DNA of 64,000 bases from Saccharospirillum sp. (GTDB taxonomy: Bacteria; Pseudomonadota; Gammaproteobacteria; Pseudomonadales; Natronospirillaceae), in the NCBI GenBank assembly GCA_022565595.1, contig JAIUML010000017.1:31184-95183 (forward strand), written 5' to 3'. How positions within the stretch are numbered: the stretch's first letter is position 1; the number at the start of each line of letters is the position of its first letter. Below, one piece after another: positions 1 to 12,100 of this stretch. A program made the translations under genes and the position numbers. The notes beneath the pieces are model-generated. The model was not told where the DNA came from. It saw only the letters and a program-made list of their open reading frames with translations, and made no database searches.

Positions 1-1192
1 TGATGGCCAATCGAATGCCCATGGGCAGATTGGGCAGGTTGGTGCGCAAATCCATTTGAATGTACTCCAGGACCAGTTCCGTCAACCGCGCGATCCAACC
101 ACGTTGTTCGGCAATGGGAATGAACTCACCTGGAGGTACGGCACCAAGCTGTGGGTGCTGCCAGCGCAGCAGTGCTTCAATACCCGTAACCTCGCCCGTG
201 TCGATCATGAAGTGCGGTTGGTAGACGACACTGAACTGCTCCGGTGACTCGGAGATCGATTGTTTCAGGCATTGCGCGAGGCGCTCCTCATAAAGTGTTT
301 TCTCGGTCAGCAGGGGGTCATATAACTGGTAGCAGGAACGCCCAAGCCGTTTGGCCGAATACATTGCCTGGTCGGCCTGCTCCAGCAGCACGCTACCATC
401 CTGGCTGTGCTTCGGACAGAAGCTGGCGCCAATGGACAGACTGACATAGTGCGCCTGCTCGTTGATCAGTAACGGTTCCTTGAACAACCGGAGAATGCGC
501 AGGCAAAACGACTCCAGTTGTTGTTCTTCCTCGACTTCAAGGATGGCCGCAAACTCATCGCCAGACAGACGTGCCAGAACATCCCCCCGCCCGAGCAAGG
601 TTTGTAATCGCCTGGCAACGCTAACCAGTAACTCGTCGCCCTGGGCATGGCCGTGCAGGTCATTAATCTCCTTGAAAAAATCCAGGTCCAGATAGAGGAC
701 GGCAAAGCGTTGACCGGCGTTGTCTTGCTGGTTGGCACGGGATTCCAGAAAGGCCTGAAACAGATGCCGGTTGGGCAAGCGCGTCAGAACATCGTAATAA
801 GCGTAGCTGGCAATTTTTTCATCCAGGGCGGCCAGGTCGCCCACATCCATAAAGGTGCCAACAAAGTGTGGTTCTTCATGCAAGGTGATGCCAGAAATAG
901 ACAACCATTGCGGATAGATTTCTCCATTGGAACGCTGGTTCCAGATCAGCCCCTCCCAGCGCTTTTTTTCATCCAGCTCACGCCACATGGCCTTGTAAAA
1001 CGACTTGCCATGATAGCCGGAACTCAAAACAGAAGGCTTCTGGCCGACGACGTCAGCCTGGTTGTAGCCGGTGACTTGCTGAAATACCTGGTTGACGTAA
1101 AGAATGCGCGGCTCAGCGTTCGCCAGCATCATGGCTCGCGGATACTGATCAATCAGGGCTTTGAAATCCTTTTCAGCAATATTGCTCGGCAT
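1..1192 (-). CDS. PAS-GGDEF-EAL cyclic-di-GMP protein (3' part beyond window)
   Basis: This gene reads leftward from an ATG at 1192 and runs off the window edge, so only about 397 residues are seen. The order is an N-terminal PAS domain, a GGDEF domain whose signature reads ARLSGDEF (the SGDEF variant, usually catalytically competent), and the first part of an EAL domain with GIEALLRW and the downstream GEFIPIAE segment. The family makes (GGDEF) or hydrolyses (EAL) cyclic-di-GMP. No membrane segment precedes the PAS domain, so a cytoplasmic protein is likely. The locus at 3063-4230 is a shortened paralogue with the same domain sequence, and a chemoreceptor gene lies between the two. Bifunctional or phosphodiesterase activity cannot be told apart without the missing C-terminus. 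Confidence 0.9.
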   Translation of the reverse strand, partial: MPSNIAEKDFKALIDQYPRAMMLANAEPRILYVNQVFQQVTGYNQADVVGQKPSVLSSGYHGKSFYKAMWRELDEKKRWEGLIWNQRSNGEIYPQWLSISGITLHEEPHFVGTFMDVGDLAALDEKIASYAYYDVLTRLPNRHLFQAFLESRANQQDNAGQRFAVLYLDLDFFKEINDLHGHAQGDELLVSVARRLQTLLGRGDVLARLSGDEFAAILEVEEEQQLESFCLRILRLFKEPLLINEQAHYVSLSIGASFCPKHSQDGSVLLEQADQAMYSAKRLGRSCYQLYDPLLTEKTLYEERLAQCLKQSISESPEQFSVVYQPHFMIDTGEVTGIEALLRWQHPQLGAVPPGEFIPIAEQRGWIARLTELVLEYIQMDLRTNLPNLPMGIRLAI

Positions 1193-1399
1193 AAGATCAC
1201 AGATTGAAGTGAAGAGGTCACGAACAGGCTAGAGAAGTTTTTGGTCGGGCCTATCCATATACTGCAAAGTTTGAACACTCAACAATTAAGATGTCTTTCT
1301 ACACTGGGTACACTCCTTGCCAACTGTGCAAAATCTGGATGGTATTTCCTGAATCAGGCTCTCATAGTGACGAATACCCTCACATTGCAGGAGCCGGGA

Positions 1400-2995
1400 A
1401 TGCGTCGCAACGAACCCGTTACCCGTCAAGAGCAACTAGTCAGCCCGGGCAGCCACTTAATCACAACGACTGATCTGAATAGCTACATTACTGCCGTCAA
1501 TGAGGATTTTGTCAGCATCTCCGGTTTCACCGAAGAGGAACTGATCGGGCAACCGCACAATCTGATCCGTCACCCCGATATGCCGGAAGCCGCCTTTGCC
1601 AACCTGTGGCAGACCATTCAAAATGGAGGATCCTGGAAAGGCCTGGTAAAGAATCGTTGCAAAAACGGTGACCATTACTGGGTTGACGCCTTTGTAACCC
1701 CCATACAGAAAGACGGCACTACTCTGGAATATCAATCTGTTCGTGTGCAACCCACACGCGCTCAGGTGGCACGAGCCGAAAAAGTGTATGCCGCCTGGCG
1801 CAAGGGGAATTTGCCACAGCGCTATCAGGCAACTGCCTTACCCTTGCACTGGAAAATATCTCTGACCTATATGGTGATTTGTACCGTGATGGCATTGAGC
1901 ACTATGCTGGTGGGTTGGCTTGCAGCATCACTGGCCGTGCTGGCGATGACGTTGCTGTTTACTGTCACTCTGATCGCTGTCTGGCCTCAGGTTCGGCTGG
2001 CCTCTCAAGCTCGTGATGGTGTGCACCCGGTTATGCCTTATTTGTACACAGGGCGACGAGGGGATTCGGCCTGGCTGGAGTACGACCGTTTGAAACGGGA
2101 TTCCACCATGAGAGCCATAGCGGCGCGGATGAATGTAAACGTCTCGATGATGGGGCACTCCAAAGACAAGACCATGGAGTGCATCAGCCACTCCATGCAG
2201 CACATTGCCTCACAACGATCCGATATCGCATCAATGATTCAGGCCTTCGATGAGTTGGAGGTCAGCATCAAACGCGTTAGTGAACTCAGCAGTGTGACGC
2301 ACAGCGCCACTCAATCTGCTCGGGAAGCATCACAAACCAGTGACGGCCGCATGCAACAAATGACCGAGGCTATCGTCGCTTTAACGGAGCAACTCGAGAG
2401 CGCCTCTGATGGCATCGAAGTCCTCGCCAATAAAAGCGTCGACATCAATCGGGTGCTGGATGTGATTACCGACATAGCCGAACAGACCAATCTGTTGGCG
2501 CTCAACGCGGCCATCGAAGCCGCCCGTGCTGGTGAAGCTGGGCGCGGCTTTGCCGTCGTTGCTGACGAAGTTCGTGGTTTGGCACAAAGAACGCGCACTT
2601 CCACGCAAGAGATTGGCGCCATCATTGGCGACTTACGCGAGACCACCGATGCCGTCGTCACCACCATTCAGGGTGGCCGTACCGCCTCGACCCGGGCCTT
2701 GAGTATGACTACCGATGCCCAGTCCAGCTTGCAGGATGTATTGCAGCAGATTGAAACGATAGAGCAGCATGCTCAGGAGGTCGCCAGTGCCACCGAGCAG
2801 CAAGCCGCCTTGAGCGTTCAGGTCAAGCAGCAAGGCGGAAACCTGAACACACTGGGCGAACATTCAGTCAGCCGCAGCGAGTCGGCTTGTGAAGAGTCTG
2901 ACCGACTGGCCAGGGCTGTGGAGCGAGCCCAGTTGTTGGCGGGGCACTTTTTGACCATGTTGACGGGTTCAGTGCAATCCAGACGAAATAGCTGA
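1400..2995 (+). CDS. Aer-type PAS methyl-accepting chemotaxis protein
   Basis: A 531-residue chemoreceptor. An N-terminal PAS domain (about 20-130) carries the Aer-like segments LIRHPDMP and [12 protein letters not shown]; a hydrophobic hairpin (about 155-200) follows, then a long signalling domain with the conserved tip around [19 protein letters not shown]. There is no periplasmic ligand domain, so the signal is probably internal (redox or FAD, as in Aer). The frame is open from 1241, but ATG 1400 is chosen because it has GCAGGAG just upstream and because the resulting N-terminus MRRNEPVT matches the paralogues at 7467 (MRINQPVT) and 18783 (MRKNEPVT). No C-terminal CheR-tethering pentapeptide is visible. 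It is convergent with the EAL pseudogene at 3063. Confidence 0.93.
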   Translation: MRRNEPVTRQEQLVSPGSHLITTTDLNSYITAVNEDFVSISGFTEEELIGQPHNLIRHPDMPEAAFANLWQTIQNGGSWKGLVKNRCKNGDHYWVDAFVTPIQKDGTTLEYQSVRVQPTRAQVARAEKVYAAWRKGNLPQRYQATALPLHWKISLTYMVICTVMALSTMLVGWLAASLAVLAMTLLFTVTLIAVWPQVRLASQARDGVHPVMPYLYTGRRGDSAWLEYDRLKRDSTMRAIAARMNVNVSMMGHSKDKTMECISHSMQHIASQRSDIASMIQAFDELEVSIKRVSELSSVTHSATQSAREASQTSDGRMQQMTEAIVALTEQLESASDGIEVLANKSVDINRVLDVITDIAEQTNLLALNAAIEAARAGEAGRGFAVVADEVRGLAQRTRTSTQEIGAIIGDLRETTDAVVTTIQGGRTASTRALSMTTDAQSSLQDVLQQIETIEQHAQEVASATEQQAALSVQVKQQGGNLNTLGEHSVSRSESACEESDRLARAVERAQLLAGHFLTMLTGSVQSRRNS

Positions 2996-3062
2996 CGCGA
3001 GCTCTGATAGAGCCCTCTCCAGATGAGGACAAAAGGCAAGCTGAGTCAAACTTGAACGGCCT

Positions 3063-4230
3063 TCAGTGCAAGGAGTCGAACAATAAGTCACTCCACGGCT
3101 GAGGCCTGGCGAGGCCAAAACCCTGGCCATGCTGACAGCCGAGTTCACACAAAATCTGGCGTTGGTTACTGGTTTCAATGCCCTCCGCGACGACTTCCAG
3201 ATCCAGGGCTTGAGCAAGAGAGAGAATGGCAACCACCAGGCGCGTATCCGCACCGGGCTGGTCTAATTGGTCGACAAAGCGCTGGTCGATCTTCAAAACA
3301 TCAATGGACATTTCCTGCAAATAGGACAGTGATGAATAGCCGGTACCGAAGTCATCAATGGCAAGGCGTATACCGGCCAGGCGCAAAACCTTTAACTGGT
3401 CTTTGAGTTGCTCGCCGAGCTCAGCCAGCGTTGTTTCCGTTATTTCGATTTCAAGTTCCCAATTCACACCTTCGACCGCTGATTGCATCTGTTGCATCAT
3501 GGGAATGAAACAAGGCTCCAACAAGTGCTGTGCTGAGACATTAATGGCCAGCCGAATGCCCATTGGAAAGTTTGCAAGCCTGGTTTGCAGATCTGCCTGA
3601 ATGTGTTTCAGGATCAATTCGGTCAAGCGCGCAATGCAACCGCGCTTTTCGGCGATGGGAATGAACTCGCCTGGAGATATCTCACCCAACTCAGGGTGGT
3701 GCCAGCGCACCAGGGCTTCCACACCAGTCAACTCGCCGGTGGTGATCATGTAATGTGGCTGATACAGGACGGAAAACTCCTTCGGTGATTCGTTGATCGA
3801 ATGAATCAAGCGTTCAGCGATACGCTGCTCCTGCAAAGTGTCCGCCATCAGCATGGGGTTGAATAGCTGGTAGCTCGAGCCCAGCGTCTTTTTGGCGTTA
3901 TACATCGCCTGGTCTGCCTGGCCCAGCAAGGTGGCTGAGCCCCCGGCCCCGGCTGAGAACATACTGACGCCGATGGAGACAGAGACGTAGTGACGCTGAT
4001 CCTCAACCTGTATGGCCGATTGAAACAACTGAATGACCCTCAAGCAAAACTGAGTAAAACCCTTGGTCATGATAGCCAGAACTCAGTACTGATGGCTTCT
4101 CGCCAATGATCCGTTCAGCTTTGTAACCGGTGATTTTCTCAAATACCTGATTGACGTAGACAATTCGTGGCTCTGAGTCTGTCACCATCATTGCTCTTGG
4201 ATGAGAATCGAAGACCGTTTTAAAATTCAT
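3063..4230 (-). pseudogene. Decayed PAS-GGDEF-EAL paralogue: GGDEF core deleted with frameshift
   Basis: The start (ATG 4230, MNFKTVFDSHPRAMMVTD) is clearly the PAS domain of the paralogue at 1-1192. At about 4060 the alignment jumps from mid-PAS (SSGYHDQGFY) straight to the C-terminal part of the GGDEF domain (FCLRVIQLFQ), and the reading frame changes there. Against the paralogue roughly 490 bases are missing, including the second half of PAS and the GGDEF signature. Downstream of the junction the frame is open to the stop at 3063 with a complete EAL domain: GVEALVRW, the DDFGTGYSSL segment and the EGIE motif. An internal ATG at 4070 could yield a 335-residue EAL protein, so a phosphodiesterase product may survive even though the ancestral gene is broken. 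Confidence 0.85.
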
Positions 4231-4316
4231 GACATCTCTAATTGAATTGCAAGTCGTCAACGGCCACTGTATTGCGGCCATAAATAGGCGCTTTTTGGGG
4301 TCGGCAAGGCCGACAT

Positions 4317-4592
4317 TCAGTTCTGTTTTATCCTCTCTGCCATAGCGATCGCGCTGTCCCACATCAACTCCGAGAGCTTCAGGCAGCTATGCATGGGGTT
4401 GCTGGCGGTCTTTCGCTTCATTTCAATGGTAAAGTTCAGGCCTTCCAGTCGCCGTCTTCGGACAGCACTTGAGGCGCCTTCGATCAGTTCCTGCGTCAAT
4501 TTAATCCGGATTCGTTCCAGTTCATCCGGCTGCTCTTTTGCCAGGGTGATTAGGGTGTCAATGCTGGGTAGGTCGGAGTATTTTGAACGCAT
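4317..4592 (-). CDS. DUF3135 family small protein
   Basis: A 91-residue acidic-basic helical protein that I recognise as DUF3135 by the arrangement of LIEGASSAVRRRRLEGL and the later KTASNPMHSCLKLSELM segment. The family is small, gammaproteobacterial and of unknown function. ATG 4592 has a strong AGGAGG seven bases upstream. It sits 86 bases before the start of the EAL pseudogene on the same strand, which could put both in one transcript. No signal peptide, membrane segment or cysteine motif is seen. Confidence 0.75.
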   Translation of the reverse strand: MRSKYSDLPSIDTLITLAKEQPDELERIRIKLTQELIEGASSAVRRRRLEGLNFTIEMKRKTASNPMHSCLKLSELMWDSAIAMAERIKQN

Positions 4593-4667
4593 CAGAGGCC
4601 TCCTGGTTACCGATAGTGGCCAGGCGGAGAGCTTCCCCTACCTGGCCTTGTACAGAGGTACTTGTTA

Positions 4668-6281
4668 CTAGGAAAGTTTAAAAAACTTGATACTGCTGTT
4701 CAGGTTGTGCATGTTTTCAACCAATTCCCCGGACGACTGGGCGATGTGCTCGGCAGATGCCAAAGACTCCTGCGACACCTCCGAAATGGCTTGAATATCG
4801 GTGGTGATCTGCTCAGCGGTGGACGACATTTCGTCGATGGAAGCCGCGTTCTGGGTGACGTGCTCCTGAAGTGACTGCATGGCAGCAACGATCTGTTCAA
4901 AGGAGATGGCTGTCTCCTGTGCAATCTCATTGCCTTGCTGTGCGCTGCTGCTCACCAGCGACATGGAAGCCACCACCTGGCCGACACCTTCCTGCATGCT
5001 GCCAATGATGGTATTGATCTCGTGTGTGGATTTGGTGCTGCGCTCGGCCAGACTGCGGACTTCATCAGCAACGACTGCGAAGCCCCGGCCAGCTTCTCCA
5101 GCTCGGGCGGCTTCAATGGCGGCGTTCAGGGCTAACAGGTTGGTTTGTTCCGCAATGCTGGAGATGATGCCAACCACCTCCTGAACCTGATTGGCTTTGG
5201 TTTCCAGCTCTGTGGCCTGGCCAGACGCCACCGTAACGTGTTTCAGAATGTCGCTCATGGATTTGGCCGATTGGCTCACCTTGGCGCCACCGGCCTGCGC
5301 CAGTTCCAGGGCTTCGACGGAATTCTGTTGTACGGTGTTGACGTTACGGGCGATGTCGCCAGATGTTTGCGCCATTTCGGTCGATGCTGTGGCGATCATG
5401 GAGACCCGTTCAGCCTGAGACGCCATGCCGGTGCTTAACTGCTCGGAGGCGCTGCTTAATTGGTCGGATACGGCGGACACGGCTTCTGTGCTTTGTTGTA
5501 CCACGCCGACGGTATCGCGCAGCTTCAGGCTCACCGCCTGCATGGCTCCGGCCACACCTTTATGTTGCTGGTTATCCGCATCGAGGTACCCCTCGGCCTG
5601 ACGTTTTGCCATCTGATTGAGCTCGGCCGGGTCGAGCCCGAGTTGCTGCATGGTGCTGCGAATCATCCAGAGCGCTGCGACAACTCCGATTACGGCCGCC
5701 AGCAGGGCGCCGATAATCAGCAAGGAAGACAGGAACCTGGCGCTTTCGTAGATACCTTCAGCATCAGCCGCTATATACCCTTTTATGCTGGCGTCAAGAT
5801 CGTCCAGAAGGCCAATCAGGCTTTCGTAACTTGCATCTATTTCTGAGTCCAGGGTTCGAAGGGTCGCTGTGGTTTCCGGGTTGTCGTTCTGCTCGACCAA
5901 TAATTGAAAGAGGTCATGGAACTCCGATTCGACTTGGGCGGCCTGTTCGAGGTTTTCGGCATAGGCCTGCAACCCGGGTTTGGCCAACAATGGCCTCAGG
6001 GTTTCCAGGCTGGCAAGCCAGGCCTGATGCGCCTCGGCGAATTCGTCCCGGTAACGGGGGTTCCCCGAATACCGATACTCGCGCATCGCCAGTAGTTCCG
6101 CATTGACAGCCTTGGTCGATTGCTCAAAGCCATTGAGTAGTGGCAAATCCACTTCAATGAGATCACGGGCATCATCGCGTATGGCCGATAGCTGTGTGAT
6201 AGTAAAGACGCCGACAATGGCGTTAAAAACTATGATAACCGCAAAAGAGAACATCAACTTTGCTTTCAGTGTCTTGATCAT
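4668..6281 (-). CDS. Methyl-accepting chemotaxis protein with periplasmic four-helix-bundle sensor
   Basis: A 537-residue classical transmembrane chemoreceptor: TM1 at about 8-30, a helical periplasmic domain of about 150 residues (4HB_MCP type), TM2 at about 185-207, a short HAMP-like segment and a long signalling coiled coil with the [19 protein letters not shown] hairpin. It should sense a ligand in the periplasm and signal to CheA/CheW. The frame extends to a TTG at 6290, but that codon lies too close to the GGAGG; ATG 6281 has GGAGG 11 bases upstream and gives the basic N-terminus MIKTLKAK. It differs from the three PAS-type receptors nearby in having a true extracytoplasmic domain. No CheR-binding tail is visible. 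Confidence 0.93.
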   Translation of the reverse strand: MIKTLKAKLMFSFAVIIVFNAIVGVFTITQLSAIRDDARDLIEVDLPLLNGFEQSTKAVNAELLAMREYRYSGNPRYRDEFAEAHQAWLASLETLRPLLAKPGLQAYAENLEQAAQVESEFHDLFQLLVEQNDNPETTATLRTLDSEIDASYESLIGLLDDLDASIKGYIAADAEGIYESARFLSSLLIIGALLAAVIGVVAALWMIRSTMQQLGLDPAELNQMAKRQAEGYLDADNQQHKGVAGAMQAVSLKLRDTVGVVQQSTEAVSAVSDQLSSASEQLSTGMASQAERVSMIATASTEMAQTSGDIARNVNTVQQNSVEALELAQAGGAKVSQSAKSMSDILKHVTVASGQATELETKANQVQEVVGIISSIAEQTNLLALNAAIEAARAGEAGRGFAVVADEVRSLAERSTKSTHEINTIIGSMQEGVGQVVASMSLVSSSAQQGNEIAQETAISFEQIVAAMQSLQEHVTQNAASIDEMSSTAEQITTDIQAISEVSQESLASAEHIAQSSGELVENMHNLNSSIKFFKLS

Positions 6282-6562
6282 AACGCTCAACGCCTCCGCT
6301 ATGGTTTCAATTAAGCTCCAGGGGTTCCCATGAAGCCGTTTTACTCAGTCATTTCATTTCATTTACGTAGGCTATAGCGGTAATCGTCCAGCGTGGATGA
6401 GAAAATTTCAAAGAAAACAACTGGTGACTGGATAGGTTCTGATAGATTTTCCGGGCGCTTGGTAAAGCGTTCGAGCCATTGATGCAGCTCATTCTATTTC
6501 TGGTCACTATAAGAGATCATGGCGAGCAACCAGGTTCAGTCATCAATAATGTAGTGATAACA

Positions 6563-7258
6563 ATGAAGCAAGTGTTCGTAGTGGAGGATGACGAGTCACA
6601 GTGTCGGCTTTATAACCTCTGGCTACAGCCATACGGTTACAAAGTAGCGGGATTTGGGTGTGCAGAATCTTTTCTGGATGCATGGCCCGAGCTGGGTGCG
6701 CCCCATGCCTTGTTGATTGATCGAGGCTTGCCCGGTCTGTCTGGACTGGAACTGGTTCAGCGATTGCACCAGGATGGTGCGATTGATGATGTGCCCGTCA
6801 TATTCTGCTCCGGCTACGATTACAAAGACGATATAGCCGAAGCCCTCTATGCCGGCGCAGACGATTACATCGTCAAACCGGTGGAAAAGACCCTTTTCCT
6901 CGCACGCCTGGCCGCAGTGACTCGGCGTTACAAACAGGGGGGTGCCATTGATTTGCCGACGCTCCTTGAGCACAGCAGTGTTCTGGTGGCGGGTGAGAAA
7001 CAGGTGCAACTGTCAGAGCGCGAGAGCCAAGCCTATCGACTTTTGGCGTCGGCAAGGGGTGAAATTGTCAGTCGCGGTGCACTCTATGAGCAATTGATCC
7101 GCGAGGAGCTCGATGCCGAGGGTGCAGCAATTGATCCAAAATCGTCGATTGATCTGGTCATCAGCAGGTTGCGCAAAAAGCTGAAAAAACTGTATCCCCA
7201 AAGAGACCTAATTTTGACGCATTACGGTAAGGGCTATTCGCTATTAATCCTGGAGTAG
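6563..7258 (+). CDS. OmpR/PhoB-family response regulator
   Basis: A 231-residue two-component regulator. The receiver domain (1-120) has the acidic pocket EDDE at 8-11, the phosphoacceptor D53 in LLIDRGLPG, and the conserved lysine in IVKPVEK. The C-terminal winged helix (about 140-230) has the OmpR-type pattern SRERESQ-like helix, SIDLVISRLRKKLKK and the terminal wing HYGKGYSL. The frame is open from 6479; ATG 6563 is chosen because the receiver fold begins immediately after it. A ribosome site is weak. No cognate kinase is adjacent on the same strand, though two hybrid kinases start 1.9 kb downstream. Confidence 0.9.
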   Translation: MKQVFVVEDDESQCRLYNLWLQPYGYKVAGFGCAESFLDAWPELGAPHALLIDRGLPGLSGLELVQRLHQDGAIDDVPVIFCSGYDYKDDIAEALYAGADDYIVKPVEKTLFLARLAAVTRRYKQGGAIDLPTLLEHSSVLVAGEKQVQLSERESQAYRLLASARGEIVSRGALYEQLIREELDAEGAAIDPKSSIDLVISRLRKKLKKLYPQRDLILTHYGKGYSLLILE

Positions 7259-7411
7259 ACGTAAGTCCTCGTTCTCTTTTTGCTGGCTTGCTCTTGACTG
7301 CATTCAACGGGTGACCTGGGCAATGTCCAAAAATTGAAAGTCTGTCGAATCCTGTCCATATAAAAGAATGAAATTGCGACCATAAGTAATCTCGGCCGAT
7401 CCGGGTACCGT

Positions 7412-7423
7412 TTAACTAGTTAA
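7412..7423. promoter_or_regulatory. 12-bp perfect palindrome upstream of chemoreceptor
   Basis: The bases TTAACTAGTTAA form a perfect palindrome between the OmpR-type regulator and the second Aer-type receptor. Its position, 44 bases before ATG 7467, fits an operator, but a palindrome this short can occur by chance and no binding family is recognised. Confidence 0.3.
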
Positions 7424-7466
7424 CGTGCATGAACAACTTCGTCTCGAAACCATGGGCAATAGAACA

Positions 7467-9059
7467 ATGCGTATTAACCAGCCGGTCACCCAAAGAAGCA
7501 TTGACGTCAAGCCAAATGCAAACATCCTTTCAACAACCGATGCCAAGGGCAGAATCACCCACATCAACGATGAGTTCGTTCAGATCAGTGGCTTTTCTCG
7601 TGAAGAGTTGCTGAGTCAGCCGCACAATATCATCCGCCACCCTGACATGCCCAGGGTGGCCTATCAGGAGATGTGGCGTCGCTTGCAGAATGGACAGTCC
7701 CGGCTCGGGGCGGTCAAGAACCGGTGTAAGAACGGCGACCACTACTGGGTGCGTGCCTATGCCATCCCGATTCTTGGCAAGGACGGCGAGGTTGCCGAGC
7801 TGCAATCGGTCCGTTCTCATTTGCCCGAGGCTGCGCAAAGAAGAGCGGAGGCTCTTTACGCTCAGTTGCGTAACGAGCAATCTATGACGGGTCATATCAA
7901 AAAAGATCGTCTGAAGCGGCGCCCCTCTCTGCCTCTGCAGTTGATACTGGCAATGGGTGGCTTGCTGATTCTTGGCACGGTGGCTCAACTCTTTGCCGCC
8001 AGTGTGTTCATGACCCTGGCGGTGGGGGCAGCCACTCTTTTCGCCGCGTCCGCAACCTTGCTGGGAATGATGCGACCCTTTCAACGCGCTGTTAATGGAG
8101 CTAGAGCCAAAATTGACGACACCGTAGCCGAGCTGATTTTTACCGGTCGAGTGGATGACATCGCCAGCCTGGAGTTGGCCAGAATCCAACAGGAATCAGA
8201 ACTGGATGCCATCGTTAAGCGTATGGATGATGTCATCGGCAAGCTGGGAAACGGCGCTGCGGATTCAAACATCAAGAGTGAAGAGGCGTTGGGGTCGGTA
8301 CAGCAACAACAGGCGGCAACCGACACCATTGCCTCGGCCAGTGAGGAAATGGCGTCCACATCCAGAGAAGTGGCCTCTAACGCCGTGAGTATGCTGGATC
8401 ATGTCAAGGCTTCCTCAGAAGGTGTTTCTAGTGGGCGCGAACTGACCCAGGCCACGCGCCACAGCATGACCGCATTATCGAAAGAGCTGAGCTCGGCTGT
8501 CACTGCCATCAGCGAGTTGACGCAGTCGAGTGCTGATGTGGCCAAGGCACTGGGCGTGATTGGCGATATCACCGAGCGGACCAATTTGCTGGCGCTGAAT
8601 GCATCCATTGAAGCGGCTCGGGCGGGTGAAGCCGGACGTGGTTTTGCTGTCGTGGCAGACGAGGTGCGCAGCCTGGCATCGCGCACCAAGGACACAACAT
8701 TGCAAATCGATGAAACTATCAGCCGCTTCAAGCACACCGTTGATAGGGCGACGCAATCGATGAGCCGATGCGAAACCATTGCCGGTGAAACGGAAGTCAA
8801 TGCGGAGAAGTCCGAATCAACCCTATCGAAGTTGGTCAAAGCGATCGAGAGCATTGCAGTGGCTTGTGACAACACGGCTACGGCTGCGGAACAGCAGCAC
8901 AATGCGTCGACGGAAATTTCCGGGAAAATATTCAGTATCAATGATCTTGGCGAGACGGCGATGGACAGAGTCAAAGCCTCGCAAGGTGCGATCGCGGTGC
9001 TGGTTGATCAGATCGCCGAGATCGAACGCCTGGTAACCCGGTTGCGTACACGCGGTTAG
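7467..9059 (+). CDS. Aer-type PAS methyl-accepting chemotaxis protein (second copy)
   Basis: A 530-residue paralogue of the receptor at 1400. The PAS domain again has [12 protein letters not shown] and [12 protein letters not shown]; two hydrophobic stretches lie at about 160-200 and the signalling tip reads [19 protein letters not shown]. There is no periplasmic domain. The frame opens at 7425, but ATG 7467 matches the paralogous N-termini. A 12-bp perfect palindrome lies 44 bases upstream of this ATG. The gene ends 74 bases before the start of the large hybrid kinase on the same strand, so they may share a transcript. Confidence 0.92.
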   Translation: MRINQPVTQRSIDVKPNANILSTTDAKGRITHINDEFVQISGFSREELLSQPHNIIRHPDMPRVAYQEMWRRLQNGQSRLGAVKNRCKNGDHYWVRAYAIPILGKDGEVAELQSVRSHLPEAAQRRAEALYAQLRNEQSMTGHIKKDRLKRRPSLPLQLILAMGGLLILGTVAQLFAASVFMTLAVGAATLFAASATLLGMMRPFQRAVNGARAKIDDTVAELIFTGRVDDIASLELARIQQESELDAIVKRMDDVIGKLGNGAADSNIKSEEALGSVQQQQAATDTIASASEEMASTSREVASNAVSMLDHVKASSEGVSSGRELTQATRHSMTALSKELSSAVTAISELTQSSADVAKALGVIGDITERTNLLALNASIEAARAGEAGRGFAVVADEVRSLASRTKDTTLQIDETISRFKHTVDRATQSMSRCETIAGETEVNAEKSESTLSKLVKAIESIAVACDNTATAAEQQHNASTEISGKIFSINDLGETAMDRVKASQGAIAVLVDQIAEIERLVTRLRTRG

Positions 9060-9133
9060 CGGTTTGGCATGAACTTTTGGTCCACACCAGGTTTGTCAGG
9101 TGGGCAAAGGCTTACAGAGGTTGGCAAGTCAAA

Positions 9134-12100
9134 ATGGTGAACTTTAACAAGACTGACATGATACCTCCGGATGCAACGAACCTTGTAGAATCGAGAGGGG
9201 TGGCGCCAACAAAGGTTGGCGAGGTGTATCTGGTTGAGGGTGACCCTGGCCAGGCTCTGTATCTGCAACAGGCGCTAGGCGATGCTGGCTATCAGGTTCG
9301 TGTGTTTTCCTGCCCGGAGCAGCTTCTGGAAGTCATCCATGAGGGTGCGGTGCCCAGTGCCATCGTGCTCGATATGGTATTTCCTGAGGGCTGCGATGCC
9401 GGCGCCAGCTTGTTAACACGGCTGCGTGAACAACAACAGGATTTCTCGCCAGTCGTGTTTGTCTCGGCCAGAGATGATTTTGATGCACGCCTTAAAGCTT
9501 ACCGTGCTGGTGCCAGCCGCTATATGCTTAAGCCGGTTAATCCCGACGCACTGGCGGATGCCCTCAATGCCTTAACCGGAAGCATACCGTCCGAGCCCTA
9601 CCGCGTATTGATGGTGGGTGACGACTCCCTGCTGCTCGAGGCTCAAAGCTTGATCCTGGAAGCCGCCGGCATGAGCGTTGAGGCCTTCACCGATCCCAGA
9701 GCCACCCTGGATGCACTGGATCATTTCAAGCCCGATTTGCTGATGCTGGATGTGCAAATGCCGGATGTCCGCGGCCCGGAACTGGCAGCCATAATCCGTG
9801 AACGCGATGACTATTTGACACTCCCGATCTTGTTCTTGTCTTCAGAAACCGACCTGAGCCATCAACTGCTGGAGTTGAACCTTGGCGGGGACGACTTTCT
9901 GGTAAAGCCCGTTGAACCAACACTTCTGGTGTCTGTTGTCCGAGCAAAGGCAGAACGCGCTCGCCAAAGCGCGGCCATAGAGCGCCGTTTGCAGACGACG
10001 TTGTACGAGCGCGAACGTGAGCATCTGGCTTTGGATTCCCATGCCATTGTCAGTGCGGCGGATGCTCAGGGCAACATCATCAGTGTCAATGATCGGTTCT
10101 GTGAAATCAGTGGCTACACACGGGATGAGTTGCTCGGCCAGAACCATCGTATTGTTAAGTCCGGTTGGCACTCGCCGGACTTTTACCGGGATCTCTGGAA
10201 AACCATTGGGCGGGGTATGGTTTGGCAAGGCGAGATCTGCAACCGACGTAAGGACGGCAGTCTTTACTGGGTGTGGAGCACCATTACGCCTTTTCTCAAT
10301 GAAGATGGCCGACCCTATCAATATGTCTCCATTCGTACGGATATCACCGCCTTGAAAGAAGAGGAGGCCAGGCAACGATCTGAAGCGAGAATGAAAGCTC
10401 TGGTTGCCGAAGCCGCAGCTGATTTGATGGCGGCCCCGACCGACGGTGTCGATGCTGCTATTGAGTCGGTATTGGGCCGAGTGGGCGAGCAAATGGGAGT
10501 GCATCGCGTTTACCTGTTCGAGCAATTGGCCGATGGGTTGCATATGAGTAACTCCCACGAGTGGTGTGCCACTGGAACGGAGCCTCAGAAAGACCAGTTG
10601 CAACATCTTCCACTATCGATGACCCCCTGGTGGTGGGGGCAGATACTGAATGACCAGGCTGTATCGGTACCGGATATCGAAAACTTGCCTGCCGAAGCAG
10701 TGCGGGAGCGTGAGGTATTTGCTGCCTTGGGTGTTCGCGCACTTTGCGGATTTCCGATCAGTTACTCTGGCCAGACTCAAGGTTTTCTGGGAGTTGATCA
10801 AGTGGATACCCCCAGGGACTGGCAAGCCTCGGATGTGCACATGCTGGGCTTGCTGGCAAGCCTGATTGGTAGCGCGCTGGCTCGAAGGTCGAGCGAACGG
10901 CGAGCTGAAGTGGCCCAGCAAAGGCTGAGCCGAGGCCAGCTGTTCGCCAACATCGGTACGTGGGAATGGAACATCGTTACCGGAGAATTGTTCTGGACGG
11001 ACCGCATTGCACCCTTGTTTGGTTACCCTGAAGGTGATCTGGAAACCAGTTACGATAACTTTCTGTCTGCGATTCATCAGGATGATCGTCAAGCGGTGAT
11101 TGAGGCTGTTAACGCTTGCGTCGAGCTGGATCTTCCTTATGAGATCGAACATCGGGTGGCCTGGCCGGATGGCACAGTCCGTTGGCTGCTGGAGCGTGGT
11201 GCAACGGTGCGCGATGCGGATGGCAAGGCGTTGAAAATGCTGGGTGTTGTGCAAGACATCACTGAACGTATCGAGTCGGAACAGCGTTTGCGTGAAACCG
11301 AACAACGCTTTGCATTTGCGGTCGAAGGTGCTGGCGATGGTGTCTGGGAATGGAACATGGTCACCGGTACCTTGCAGTTGACCGGCCACTACGATCTGAT
11401 GCTTGGCTATGAGGGTGCCGAAATGGCGACCACCATTAACGCCTGGCAAAGCCTGGTCCACCCGGATGATATTGCTGCAACTCGCCAACAATTGCAGAAT
11501 TACCTGGAAGGTCGGCTGGATCAATATAGTGTTGAACTGCGCCTGCTTTGCAAGAACGGCGACTACAAGTGGCTATTGAGTCGGGCGCGGGTTGTCGAGC
11601 GTGACATCAATGGTAAGCCACTCCGCCTGGTCGGTATTCACAGTGACATCGATCAACGCAAGCGAATTGAAGCAGAACTGGTTTCTGCTCGCGAAGAGGC
11701 CGATCGCGCCAATCAGGCCAAGTCGGAATTCTTGTCCAGCATGAGCCATGAGCTGCGCACGCCGATGAATGCCATTCTCGGATTCAGTCAATTACTGGCC
11801 TATGACGAAACCTTGTCGGATGATCACCAGGACAACATCAAGGAAATTTTGAAGGCCGGTGAACATCTGCTGACTCTGATCAATGAAGTGCTGGATCTGG
11901 CCAAAGTCGAATCCGGGAAAATTGAGCTATCGTTGGAGCCTGTAGCGCTGCTTGAAGTGGCTGAGGAGTGCTTGTCGCTCGTTTCGTCGCTGGCAGAAAC
12001 GAGAAATATTACACTAAGGGACGACTTGGGTGCTGGCCTCACGGTAAAGGCAGACCGAACCCGGCTCAAACAGGTGTTATTGAACCTGCTGTCCAATGCC

